Source: Lachnospiraceae bacterium
GTDB lineage: Bacteria; Bacillota; Clostridia; Lachnospirales; Lachnospiraceae
DNA: 41,541 nucleotides
Direction of reading: 5' to 3'
Assembly (NCBI GenBank): GCA_900770225.1
Contig: CAAGJU010000277.1
Span: 1 to 41,541, forward strand
Shown: piece by piece, positions 15,548 to 22,595 of the stretch
Numbering within the stretch: the first letter of the stretch is position 1
How the letters are laid out: each line of letters begins with the position of its first letter
Made by a program: the position numbers and the translations under genes
The notes under the pieces: generated by a model
Seen by the model: only the letters and a program-made list of their open reading frames with translations
Databases searched by the model: none
What the model was told of the DNA's origin: nothing

Positions 15548-16975
15548 ATGAGCAATAAAGTTATCATCATCGGAGGCGGCGCATCCGGCCTGATGGCTGC
15601 AATCACCGCGGCTGAGAGGGGTGCGCAGGTCACCGTGCTGGAACAGAATGACCGACCGGGCCGAAAGCTTCTGGCAACGGGAAACGGAAAGTGCAACCTG
15701 ACCAATCTGGACATGGATCTGCACCATTACCACACCGATGAGCCGGAGCTCTTTCAGGCTGTTATGGGTGCGTGGACGGAGAAAGATACCATCGATTTTT
15801 TCAGACGCATCGGACTGGATATGCACGACAGAAATGGCTGGGTCTATCCTGCGACGGATCAGGCATCATCCGTGCTCTCTCTGCTGCTCATGACTGCCCG
15901 CGAGAATGGTGTGAAGATCAAGACACGGGAACATGTGGCTGAGATCCGTATCAATCATGCGCGTTTCAGGGATACAGCAAATGAAAAAAAGTCACAGCCG
16001 GCATCTGTTCAAAAAGCTCAGCGAGTGAAGGAGCAGAATCAGGCATCAGCATGTCCGGATACAAAAACACATATTTCCACGAAGCGGGAAAATGGAACGG
16101 AGATCCGTCAATACAGGTTCGAAGTGCTGACCGACACCTGGCACTATGATGCTGACAGCGTGATCATCGCCTGCGGATGTCCTGCATCTGCTGTGACCGG
16201 TTCCTGTGACGATCTTATCCGTCTGACAGCTCAGATGGGTATTCCCTGCCGGGCGTTTCTGCCGGCGCTTGTGCCTCTCCGAGTAAAGGACAAGGGCTCG
16301 TCCGCATGGGCGGGCGTGAGGGCGCACGCCCGCGTGACGCTTCTCGCTGATGGACAGGAAGCAGCTTCTGATACCGGAGAAGTACAGCTGACGCAGAACG
16401 GCATCTCCGGCATTCCGGTATTTCAGGTGAGCAGGAGCGCTGTGCATGCCCTGCAGTCTGGAAAGAAAACTGTTGCCGAGCTTAATTTCATTCCTGACCT
16501 GACGGATGCAGAGACGGCTGAAAGTCTGCTGAACAAGCATCGCAGCAATCCGGGCCGCAGGATAGCCGATCTGCTGACAGGCATGCTGCCGGACCGAATC
16601 ATACCTCTGTTCAAAAAGGAGATACAGACGGCGCAGAATCTGCTGGATGAAGCCGATGATCTGAAGAAAAATGTTGATCTGAAGGGCGATAATGCAGATG
16701 TATACCTTCGCGACAGTGTCTTTCTACCCCTGGCTGCAAAGATTCGCCATTACCGGGTGGAGATCGCCGGCGCTTCATCGCTGAAGCAGGCGCAGACGTG
16801 TTCCGGAGGCGTTCCTTTTTCTGAATTAACGGAAAAGCTGGAGAACCGGAAGATTCCGGGCGTATTTTTTACCGGAGAGACGGTGGATGTAGACGGAGAG
16901 TGCGGTGGCTATAACCTTCAGTGGGCATGGGCCAGCGGACATACAGCGGGACAGGCCGCTGCTGAGAAAAAATGA
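15548..16975 (+). CDS. HI0933/YhiN-family FAD-dependent oxidoreductase
   Basis: Flavoprotein of the HI0933/YhiN family (NAD(P)/FAD-dependent, function unknown). The N-terminal Rossmann motif is VIIIGGGASGLMAA, followed by RPGRKLLATGNGKCNLTN, a family hallmark. The C-terminus has GASSLKQAQTCSGGVPFSEL and GVFFTGETVDVDGECGGYNLQWAWASG, typical of the FAD-contacting end. Between about residues 137 and 185 there is a hydrophilic insertion rich in Lys, Gln and Ser that is not typical of the fold. The second GG region reads IIACGCPASAV where I would expect ATGG-like residues. The ATG at 15548 follows AAGGAAAG closely. It is 475 residues. It faces the ROK kinase gene convergently across a perfect inverted repeat. 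Confidence 0.9.
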   Translation: MSNKVIIIGGGASGLMAAITAAERGAQVTVLEQNDRPGRKLLATGNGKCNLTNLDMDLHHYHTDEPELFQAVMGAWTEKDTIDFFRRIGLDMHDRNGWVYPATDQASSVLSLLLMTARENGVKIKTREHVAEIRINHARFRDTANEKKSQPASVQKAQRVKEQNQASACPDTKTHISTKRENGTEIRQYRFEVLTDTWHYDADSVIIACGCPASAVTGSCDDLIRLTAQMGIPCRAFLPALVPLRVKDKGSSAWAGVRAHARVTLLADGQEAASDTGEVQLTQNGISGIPVFQVSRSAVHALQSGKKTVAELNFIPDLTDAETAESLLNKHRSNPGRRIADLLTGMLPDRIIPLFKKEIQTAQNLLDEADDLKKNVDLKGDNADVYLRDSVFLPLAAKIRHYRVEIAGASSLKQAQTCSGGVPFSELTEKLENRKIPGVFFTGETVDVDGECGGYNLQWAWASGHTAGQAAAEKK

Positions 16976-16986
16976 CGAGATAAGCG

Positions 16987-17010
16987 CCACGATATCATGT
17001 GATATCGTGG
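16987..17010. terminator. Perfect inverted repeat between convergent genes
   Basis: CCACGATATCA and TGATATCGTGG (11 bases each, two-base centre) lie 12 bases after the flavoprotein stop and 22 bases before the kinase stop on the other strand. The position between convergent ends suggests a bidirectional terminator, but there is no T-tract, so a protein-binding palindrome remains possible. Confidence 0.45.
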
Positions 17011-17031
17011 TGTAACGTATGATTAAAATTG

Positions 17032-17931
17032 TTATGCCTGCAGCGCATCGAGTCCGAGCTTCACAGCACCCATGATGCCCTGATCGTCATTCAGACTTGC
17101 CGGAACAATCAGCTTGTCAAAATTTTCCGATGCCGGATTCGCCAGTCCATAGCCGTTCAGAAGTTTTTTCATCTGCTCACGGATCATCGGGAAAAGCTTC
17201 TCTACGTGCATGACGCCGCCGCCCAGGATAATGATCTGCGGCGAGAGAATCAGGTGCATCTGCAGACATCCCTGCGCAATGTAATACGCTTCCAGATCCC
17301 AGACCTCATCGCGGTCAGTGAGGTACTGGGCTTTTTTATGCCATCTCTTTTCAATAGCAGGACCGCTTGCAAGGCCTTCCAGGCACCCGCTGTGGTACGG
17401 GCAGACACCTTCCGGCATGGGATCGTCCGGACTGATCTGCAGCAGTGTGTGACCGGCTTCCGGATGGCGCACGCCATGTACCAGCTTTCCTCCGGACATG
17501 ATACCGGCACCGATGCCTGTACCGATCGTGAAATACACGGCATCCGTCAGTCCTTTTGCCTGTCCGTAAGTCACTTCTCCCAACAGCGATCCGTTGACAT
17601 CCGTGTCAAAGCCGACCGGCACATGCAGGCCATCCAGATTACCGAAGCCGTTCTGAAGGGCTCCTACGATGTCAAAATTCTTCCATGCTGTTTTCGGGGT
17701 AGACGTGATATAGCCGTATGTTGCGGATGCCGTGTTCAGATCGACCGGGCCGAAGCAGGCGATGCCGAGGCTTTCGATATTTTTATCCGAAAAATAGCGC
17801 AGGATCGCAGGGATCGTGACATCCGGCGTCTCCGTCGGAATCGATACGCGGTCATAAATCTTTCCATTCTCATCGCCGATGGCACATACCATCTTTGTAC
17901 CGCCGGCTTCCAATGCTCCAATTCTCTTCAT
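17032..17931 (-). CDS. ROK family sugar kinase (zinc-type fructokinase-like)
   Basis: ATP-dependent sugar kinase of the ROK family. The N-terminal phosphate motif is ALEAGGTKMVCAIG and the second is FTIGTGIGAGIMSGG. GHTLLQISPDD followed by GVCPYHSGCLEGLASG supplies the His and Cys ligands of the structural zinc, in the pattern of Bacillus fructokinases rather than the CxCGxxGCxE form of glucokinases. At 299 residues it is full length. An excellent AGGAGG precedes the start at 17931. It is transcribed away from the sugar ABC operon, from a shared 353-base region, so it probably phosphorylates the sugar that importer brings in. Fructose or a related ketose is the best guess for the substrate, but this is inference. 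A long open frame on the opposite strand is a shadow. Confidence 0.9.
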   Translation of the reverse strand: MKRIGALEAGGTKMVCAIGDENGKIYDRVSIPTETPDVTIPAILRYFSDKNIESLGIACFGPVDLNTASATYGYITSTPKTAWKNFDIVGALQNGFGNLDGLHVPVGFDTDVNGSLLGEVTYGQAKGLTDAVYFTIGTGIGAGIMSGGKLVHGVRHPEAGHTLLQISPDDPMPEGVCPYHSGCLEGLASGPAIEKRWHKKAQYLTDRDEVWDLEAYYIAQGCLQMHLILSPQIIILGGGVMHVEKLFPMIREQMKKLLNGYGLANPASENFDKLIVPASLNDDQGIMGAVKLGLDALQA

Positions 17932-18002
17932 GAATTTATCCTCCTGCTATTAAAGTGCTGGTTTACAGATACCTGACTGGCATGATCATTTCTTCTGTTC
18001 TG

Positions 18003-18031
18003 ATTATATGTGAATATTTTAGAAAAAGAAA
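18003..18031 (-). promoter_or_regulatory. Candidate promoter for the ROK kinase
   Basis: Read on the minus strand, TATAAT (18003-18008) lies 17 bases from TTTCTT (18026-18031), about 70 bases upstream of the kinase start. The -10 is perfect and the -35 weak. Confidence 0.4.
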
Positions 18032-18096
18032 ACCCTTTCATCAAGGAAATGATAAAAATCCCCATAAAACCAAAAGAACGCCCCATAGAATTGAGC

Positions 18097-18114
18097 AAAT
18101 TGTACAAATATAAT
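18097..18114 (+). promoter_or_regulatory. Candidate -10 region for the sugar ABC operon
   Basis: The 353-base gap between the kinase and the ABC ATPase holds a perfect TATAAT (18109-18114) on the plus strand in an A/T-rich stretch. No convincing -35 box is found at 16-18 bases, so the promoter may need an activator, such as the downstream response regulator (inference). Confidence 0.3.
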
Positions 18115-18165
18115 TTAGACAGTGAAAGAAATACGAAACAAGCATCAGACAACAGATCAGGAAAT

Positions 18166-18279
18166 GAGGATACGTTCAACGAATGTAGATTCATTCAGTG
18201 GATGAAGTCTCATTCAGTTGCCGAGGATCCGTTCAGCAAAGGATCTGCTCAATGAATGATCTGTCTGAAAGAAAGGGGG
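18166..18279. repeat. Diverged 57-bp tandem duplication in the ABC operon leader
   Basis: GAGGATaCGTTCAaCgAA at 18166 recurs as GAGGATcCGTTCAgCaAA at 18223. Similarity continues, more weakly, through TGgATGaagTC / TGATctgTC. The second unit runs up to the Shine-Dalgarno of the ATPase gene. Confidence 0.5.
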
Positions 18280-18284
18280 ATTAC

Positions 18285-19802
18285 ATGAAAGGGACAGAGA
18301 TTGTCTCGATGAAGCATATTGTCAAAACCTTCCCGGGCGTGAAAGCGCTTGACGATGTGAATCTTAATCTCAGATCGGGTGAGGTGATGGCTCTGCTCGG
18401 TGAGAACGGTGCCGGCAAGTCCACCCTGATGAAGATCCTGAGCGGCGTGTACACGAAGGATTCCGGTGAGATCAGGATATTCGGAAAGACTTACGACAAT
18501 CTGAATCCGACAACAGCGAGAGAAGCCGGCGTAGCCATCATTCATCAGGAACTGAATATGTGCCGGCATCTGACGATCACGCAGAACATGTTTCTCGGAA
18601 GAGAGCTGATCAAAAATCATCTGCTCGACGAGGAAGAGATGGCCAGACAGGCGAAGCATTACCTTGGCGAGCTCGGGCTGGACATCGATCCGGGCACGGT
18701 AATCGGAACGCTTTCCGTATCGGTGCAGCAGATGGTCGAGATTGCCAAGGCACTTTCGGTCAACGCCCGAATTCTGATCATGGACGAACCGACCTCAGCC
18801 CTGACTTCGCGTGAGATCGAGCATCTGTTTGACATCATCCGCAAGCTGAAAAATGATGGCTGCGGCATCATCTACATCTCGCACAGACTCGAGGAACTCT
18901 CGCATATCGCTGACCGCGTGACGATTATGCGTGATGGTAAGTACGTGACGGAAGGAAATTACACGGACTTCACCATGGATCAGATCATCGAGCACATGGT
19001 AGGCCGTGAGATCAAGGAAAAATTCCCGCATATTAACTGTCCGAAGGGAAAGAAAATCTTCGAGGTCAGAAATCTCAACGCAGGAAGGATGGTCCGTGAT
19101 ATTAACCTGTCTCTCTATGAGGGGGAGATTGTAGGTATTGCCGGCCTCATGGGCGCCGGCCGCACAGAGACGACGCGGGCTATCTTCGGTGTAGACAAGA
19201 AGGACAGTGGACAGATATTTCTCGATGGGAAAGAGATCCAGATCAACAAACCGGAAGATGCGATCCGGGCAGGCATCGTCCTCGCACCGGAGGATCGGAA
19301 AAAGGACGGACTCTGCACAAAGCTCTCCATCCGCGATAATTTCGCCCTTCCCAATCTGGACATCATCACGAACCGATTCGGTGTCATCAGCCGGAAAAAA
19401 GAAGAGGCTCTCTGTGAGAAAGCAATTTCATCACTTTCCATCCGCCTGTCCAGCCTCGATGAAAATGCCGATTCTCTTTCCGGCGGCAACCAGCAGAAAA
19501 TCGTTGTCGGTAAGTGGCTGGCAAGGAATTCGAGAGTGGTGATCTTCGATGAGCCGACGCGCGGCATCGATGTAGGCGCGAAGGTGGAAATCTACCAGAT
19601 CATGAACAGGCTGAAGCAGCAGGGTATCGCAGTCATGTTCGTATCGTCGGAGCTGCCGGAGGTCATCGGTATCGCCGACAGGATCATCGTCATGTGCGAT
19701 GGAAGAATCACGGGCGAGCTGCCGGGCAGAACATCTACGCAGGAAGAAGTACTGAAACTTGCCACCAGATTTGAGAACAAACTGGACAAACGGTCAGCAT
19801 GA
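18285..19802 (+). CDS. Sugar ABC transporter ATP-binding protein (RbsA/MglA type)
   Basis: Tandem-domain ATPase energising a carbohydrate importer of the CUT2 class. The first nucleotide-binding domain has Walker A LGENGAGKST, the signature region LSVSVQQMVEIAKAL, Walker B ILIMDEPTSAL and H-loop YISHRLEE. The second has the usual altered P-loop GLMGAGRTE, then APEDRKKDGL, the signature LSGGNQQKIV and VVIFDEPTRGIDVG. At 505 residues it is normal for RbsA/MglA. The ATG at 18285 follows AAAGGGGGA; the frame is open 87 bases further upstream but without support. It is the first gene of the importer operon. The sugar cannot be read from this protein. It offers a useful intact comparison for the degenerate homologue at 25465-26685. 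Confidence 0.96.
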   Translation: MKGTEIVSMKHIVKTFPGVKALDDVNLNLRSGEVMALLGENGAGKSTLMKILSGVYTKDSGEIRIFGKTYDNLNPTTAREAGVAIIHQELNMCRHLTITQNMFLGRELIKNHLLDEEEMARQAKHYLGELGLDIDPGTVIGTLSVSVQQMVEIAKALSVNARILIMDEPTSALTSREIEHLFDIIRKLKNDGCGIIYISHRLEELSHIADRVTIMRDGKYVTEGNYTDFTMDQIIEHMVGREIKEKFPHINCPKGKKIFEVRNLNAGRMVRDINLSLYEGEIVGIAGLMGAGRTETTRAIFGVDKKDSGQIFLDGKEIQINKPEDAIRAGIVLAPEDRKKDGLCTKLSIRDNFALPNLDIITNRFGVISRKKEEALCEKAISSLSIRLSSLDENADSLSGGNQQKIVVGKWLARNSRVVIFDEPTRGIDVGAKVEIYQIMNRLKQQGIAVMFVSSELPEVIGIADRIIVMCDGRITGELPGRTSTQEEVLKLATRFENKLDKRSA

Positions 19803-19850
19803 AGTCAGTGCAGGATTGAAAAACAAACCGGATTGCCGGTCAGCATGAAG
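19776..19850. repeat. Gene-end microduplication after the ABC ATPase
   Basis: A 29-base segment spanning the ATPase stop codon (19776-19804) recurs at 19822-19850: AACAAACtGGA / AACAAACcGGA, then CGGTCAGCATGAAG in both. About 24-25 of 29 bases match. The copy is noncoding. Confidence 0.65.
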
Positions 19851-19931
19851 ACAACGCATCAGGCAAGACAGAAAAATGACAGAGAAGTCAGAAACGTATC
19901 TGTCGGGTGCCAGGTATGAAAAGAGGGAAAA

Positions 19932-20966
19932 ATGATAACAGAAATGCATGGAGAAGGTGCTGCAGTTACAGAAAATGAAAAAACGACGGCACGCAGAAAA
20001 ATTACACAGTCACGGGGCGTTGGTGCTGTTCTCACAGCATATGCCGGCATGGTCGTGATCTTTATCGTATTCGGCATTATCAATCCCATGGTGTTTTCGG
20101 GACAGAATGTACAGAACCTGCTCCGTTCCATGAGTAAATACCTTCTCATGGGTATCGGACAGAGCTATGTCATGATCACAGGCAACATTGATCTGTCCAT
20201 CGGCGCCGTTGTAGGCATGAGCACCATGCTCTGCGCAACCATGATGACGCTTGGTGTTCCGGTGTGGCTGGCCATCATTATTACTTTTGCAGCTGGCATG
20301 GTCATCGGCCTCATCAATGGTGTACTCGTCGGAAAATTCAAACTTCCGCCTTTTATTGCGACGCTCGGTACGATGTTTGTAGCCCGAGGCATCGGATACA
20401 TGGTCAACGGAAACCGGAACACCGATAACATCGGTATCGTTCTCGGCAAGAAAACAGCCGACAATTTCCAGAACTTCCTCTATTACAACAAATTTTTAGG
20501 CCTTTACAACACATTCTGGATTGCTCTGATCCTTTTCATTATTTTTGTCTTCTTTATTCAGAGGACCCGTACCGGCCGCCATATCTACGCGATCGGTTCC
20601 AATGTGGATGCCGCAAGGCTTTCCGGCGTCAATGTCTTTAAGACGACGACCGTCACCTATCTGGTCGCGGAATTCTGTTCCGTGATCACCGGTCTGATCC
20701 TCTGCGCACAGGCAGGCATGGGCAACATGGAAGCAGGCAATATGTATGAGATGTACGGCGTCGCAGCCGGTGTTATCGGCGGTATTTCACCGCTCGGCGG
20801 TTCCGGACTTCTGATCGGAACTTTCGCAGGTGCCGGCGTATGGCAGATCCTTGAGAACGGCCTCAATATGATCGGTGCACAGGTGGGAATTCAGCGTATC
20901 GTCATCGGCATCATTGTTGTCGGTGCGGTGCTGATCTCCGTAGTCCGTGAGAATGGGAAGCAGTAA
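19932..20966 (+). CDS. Sugar ABC transporter permease (RbsC type)
   Basis: Membrane component of the CUT2 importer, probably acting as a homodimer. The N-terminal 35 residues are cytoplasmic and polar, followed by about eight to ten hydrophobic segments (for example around residues 34-54, 74-95, 97-120 and 195-215). Family signatures include GNIDLSIGAVVGMSTMLCA, KLPPFIATLGTMFVARG, TRTGRHIYAIGSNVDAARLSGV and GGISPLGGSGLLIGTFAGA. At 344 residues the length is normal. The ATG at 19932 follows GAGGGAAA. The last codons (VRENGKQ, then the stop) form the first unit of a run of tandem repeats continuing into the next spacer. Its partners are the ATPase upstream and the lipoprotein downstream. Confidence 0.95.
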   Translation: MITEMHGEGAAVTENEKTTARRKITQSRGVGAVLTAYAGMVVIFIVFGIINPMVFSGQNVQNLLRSMSKYLLMGIGQSYVMITGNIDLSIGAVVGMSTMLCATMMTLGVPVWLAIIITFAAGMVIGLINGVLVGKFKLPPFIATLGTMFVARGIGYMVNGNRNTDNIGIVLGKKTADNFQNFLYYNKFLGLYNTFWIALILFIIFVFFIQRTRTGRHIYAIGSNVDAARLSGVNVFKTTTVTYLVAEFCSVITGLILCAQAGMGNMEAGNMYEMYGVAAGVIGGISPLGGSGLLIGTFAGAGVWQILENGLNMIGAQVGIQRIVIGIIVVGAVLISVVRENGKQ

Positions 20967-21077
20967 TCCGAAATCTGCGAGAACTGCAACAGTGATCTGA
21001 AGTCCGTGAAAACGGAAAAGTAATCCGTCATCTGTGAGAACGGAAAAGTAATCCGTCACTCGTGAGAACGGAAAACA
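20940..21077. repeat. Tandem 28-30-bp repeats starting in the permease stop region
   Basis: Five imperfect units begin at 20940, 20963, 20992, 21020 and 21048. The best two read GTAATCCGTCA followed by TGTGAGAACGGAAAA or CGTGAGAACGGAAAACA. The first unit is the 3' end of the permease coding sequence. The array is short, contiguous and spacer-free, so it is not a CRISPR. Confidence 0.8.
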
Positions 21078-21090
21078 GTAATGGTAACTT

Positions 21091-21109
21091 CGCCGTGCAG
21101 AACACGGCG
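21091..21109 (+). other. GC-rich hairpin before the binding-protein gene
   Basis: CGCCGTG and CACGGCG pair around a CAGAA loop. No T-tract follows, and the binding-protein gene starts 50 bases later. A hairpin in this position often blocks 3' exonuclease decay or partly terminates transcription, which would set different levels of permease and lipoprotein; that role is inferred. Confidence 0.55.
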
Positions 21110-21159
21110 TTGGGTATGTAAAAACTATTTATCATTTTTTACCGGGAGGAGTTTGTATC

Positions 21160-22260
21160 ATGAAAAGCAGAAAATTTACGGCAATGGCACTCAGCGTACT
21201 GATGGCAGGAGCACTGATGGCGGGATGCGGTTCATCATCGACAGGTTCCGCAGCGTCTTCCGCAGCTGATTCAGCTTCAGCATCGACAGCAGCATCTGCA
21301 TCGTCTGCTTCATCAGCTTCGGATGCAACGGCAGCTTCATCGACATCTTCTTCAACTTCGGAAGAGGCAGTTGCAGCTTCTTCAGCATCTGCGGCATCCA
21401 CATCAGGATCTGCAACCGCTGCCTCTGATATCAAGATTGCCCTGATCACCATGGATTCCATCGATCAGCACTGGGTTACCATGAATGAGGGAGCACAGGA
21501 AGAGGCAAAAGCAAAGGGCGTGACGGTAGACTTTATGTCGCCGGATACAAAGGATGACTCCAAGCAGATCGAGTGCGTAAACAATGCAGTTGCCGGCGGC
21601 TACGACGCCATCATGGTTGCTGCCAACGGACCGGATGCTATCTCCGGTGCGCTGCAGGAAGCCATCGCAGCCGGTGTGAAGATTGTCTATGTAGACTCCC
21701 CGGCAAACGTAGAGGCTGAAGCAACATTCTCCACTGATAACGAAGCTGCCGGAAAGACAGCAGGAGAGCAGATGATCAAGGCACTGCAGGATAAGGGAAT
21801 CACCAGCGGAGACATCGGTGTTATCAGTGTAAACGCCTCCACAGATTCCACAGTTAACCGTGACAACGGATTCCGTTCCGCCTTTGACGGTTCTGATTAT
21901 AATCTTCTGGAGACACAGATGTGCGACGGCGATGCAGCCAAGGCACAGTCCATCGCTGAAAACTTCATCACACAGGGTGTCGTAGGTATCTTCGGTACCA
22001 ACGAGGGCTCCACAACAGGTACCGGTAATGCCATCAAGGCATCCGGCAACAGCGACATCGTTGGCGTAGGATTTGATAAATCGGATTCCATCAAGGACCT
22101 GATCAAAGACGGTTATCTCCTCTGCACCATGGCACAGAACCCTGACATCATGGGCAAAGACGGCGTTGACGCCTGCATCGATGCCATCAACGGCAAAGAT
22201 CTCGGCGGAAAAGTGACCGACACCGGTGTCACTGTGCTCACCAAGGACAATATTGAGTAA
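21160..22260 (+). CDS. Sugar ABC transporter substrate-binding lipoprotein (RbsB type)
   Basis: Periplasmic-binding-protein-fold lipoprotein that captures the sugar at the cell surface. A lipoprotein signal peptide ends in the lipobox LMAGC (Cys23). A linker of about 65 residues made almost wholly of Ala, Ser and Thr (residues 24-88) then tethers the mature domain. That domain starts DIKIALITMDSIDQHWVTMNEGAQEEAK and includes VAANGPDAISGALQEAIAAGVKIVYVDSP, GIFGTNEGSTTGTGNA and VGFDKSD, all typical of the RbsB/peripla_BP_4 type. The ATG at 21160 follows GGGAGGAG. The product is 366 residues. A strong stem-loop follows the stop. The importer is complete with the two upstream genes. The ligand cannot be deduced. 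Confidence 0.95.
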   Translation: MKSRKFTAMALSVLMAGALMAGCGSSSTGSAASSAADSASASTAASASSASSASDATAASSTSSSTSEEAVAASSASAASTSGSATAASDIKIALITMDSIDQHWVTMNEGAQEEAKAKGVTVDFMSPDTKDDSKQIECVNNAVAGGYDAIMVAANGPDAISGALQEAIAAGVKIVYVDSPANVEAEATFSTDNEAAGKTAGEQMIKALQDKGITSGDIGVISVNASTDSTVNRDNGFRSAFDGSDYNLLETQMCDGDAAKAQSIAENFITQGVVGIFGTNEGSTTGTGNAIKASGNSDIVGVGFDKSDSIKDLIKDGYLLCTMAQNPDIMGKDGVDACIDAINGKDLGGKVTDTGVTVLTKDNIE

Positions 22261-22302
22261 ACCTGTGTTTACAGACATTTTCAGTTAACAATAGCTTTAA
22301 CA

Positions 22303-22346
22303 GATACAGGCAGTCTTCTGTTCCGATACAGAAAGCTGCCTGTATC
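22303..22346 (+). terminator. Stem-loop after the sugar ABC operon
   Basis: GATACAGGCAG (22303-22313) pairs perfectly with CTGCCTGTATC (22336-22346), and an inner TCTGT/ACAGA extends the stem. AATTTAT follows rather than a clean U-run. Good thermodynamic appearance and position make a terminator likely. Confidence 0.6.
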
Positions 22347-22392
22347 AATTTATAACAATAGTATTGATAAGAAACATGCAGAATGTTCAGGA

Positions 22393-22470
22393 ATACAGAT
22401 GCTTCCAACCTGCAACCCACCGCTGCGTCGAGGACGAGCGAGAGCGGGTTGAAGGTGGAGGCATCTGTAT
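22393..22470. repeat. Intergenic palindromic repeat, copy C (internally deleted)
   Basis: The ends ATACAGATGCTTCCAACC and GGTGGAGGCATCTGTAT are intact, and the core half CACCGCTGCGTCGAGGACGA is present, but about 50 bases corresponding to 6761-6813 of copy B are missing. The result is a 78-base element. It lies between the ABC operon terminator and the two-component promoter region. Confidence 0.85.
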
Positions 22471-22526
22471 TCTGAAATTACTGTTAAATAACTTCAGGCT
22501 TTAGCTTTAATTATATTTAAGTATAT

Positions 22527-22555
22527 TTTAAATTAAATATACGTTAAAATATAAC
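22527..22555 (+). promoter_or_regulatory. Candidate promoter for the two-component operon
   Basis: A very A/T-rich stretch (22500-22555) precedes the response regulator. TTTAAA (22527-22532), a 17-base spacer and TATAAC (22550-22555) are the best pair. TAAAAT at 22545-22550 is an alternative -10. Confidence 0.35.
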
Positions 22556-22595
22556 TGTAGTAGATTAAACACCGCTGCCATCGGAGGATTCAGCT

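Noticed and set aside
17029..17976. A 315-codon open frame on the plus strand
   Set aside because: It covers the ROK kinase antisense. The kinase has catalytic and zinc motifs and a strong AGGAGG; this frame has neither.
17932..18284. Small gene or riboswitch in the kinase/ABC divergent region
   Set aside because: The short open frames have no convincing ribosome site or family match. The region is explained by two promoters and a duplicated leader.
20940..21077. Possible small CRISPR array
   Set aside because: The units are contiguous without unique spacers, diverge from each other, start inside a coding sequence and have no cas genes nearby.
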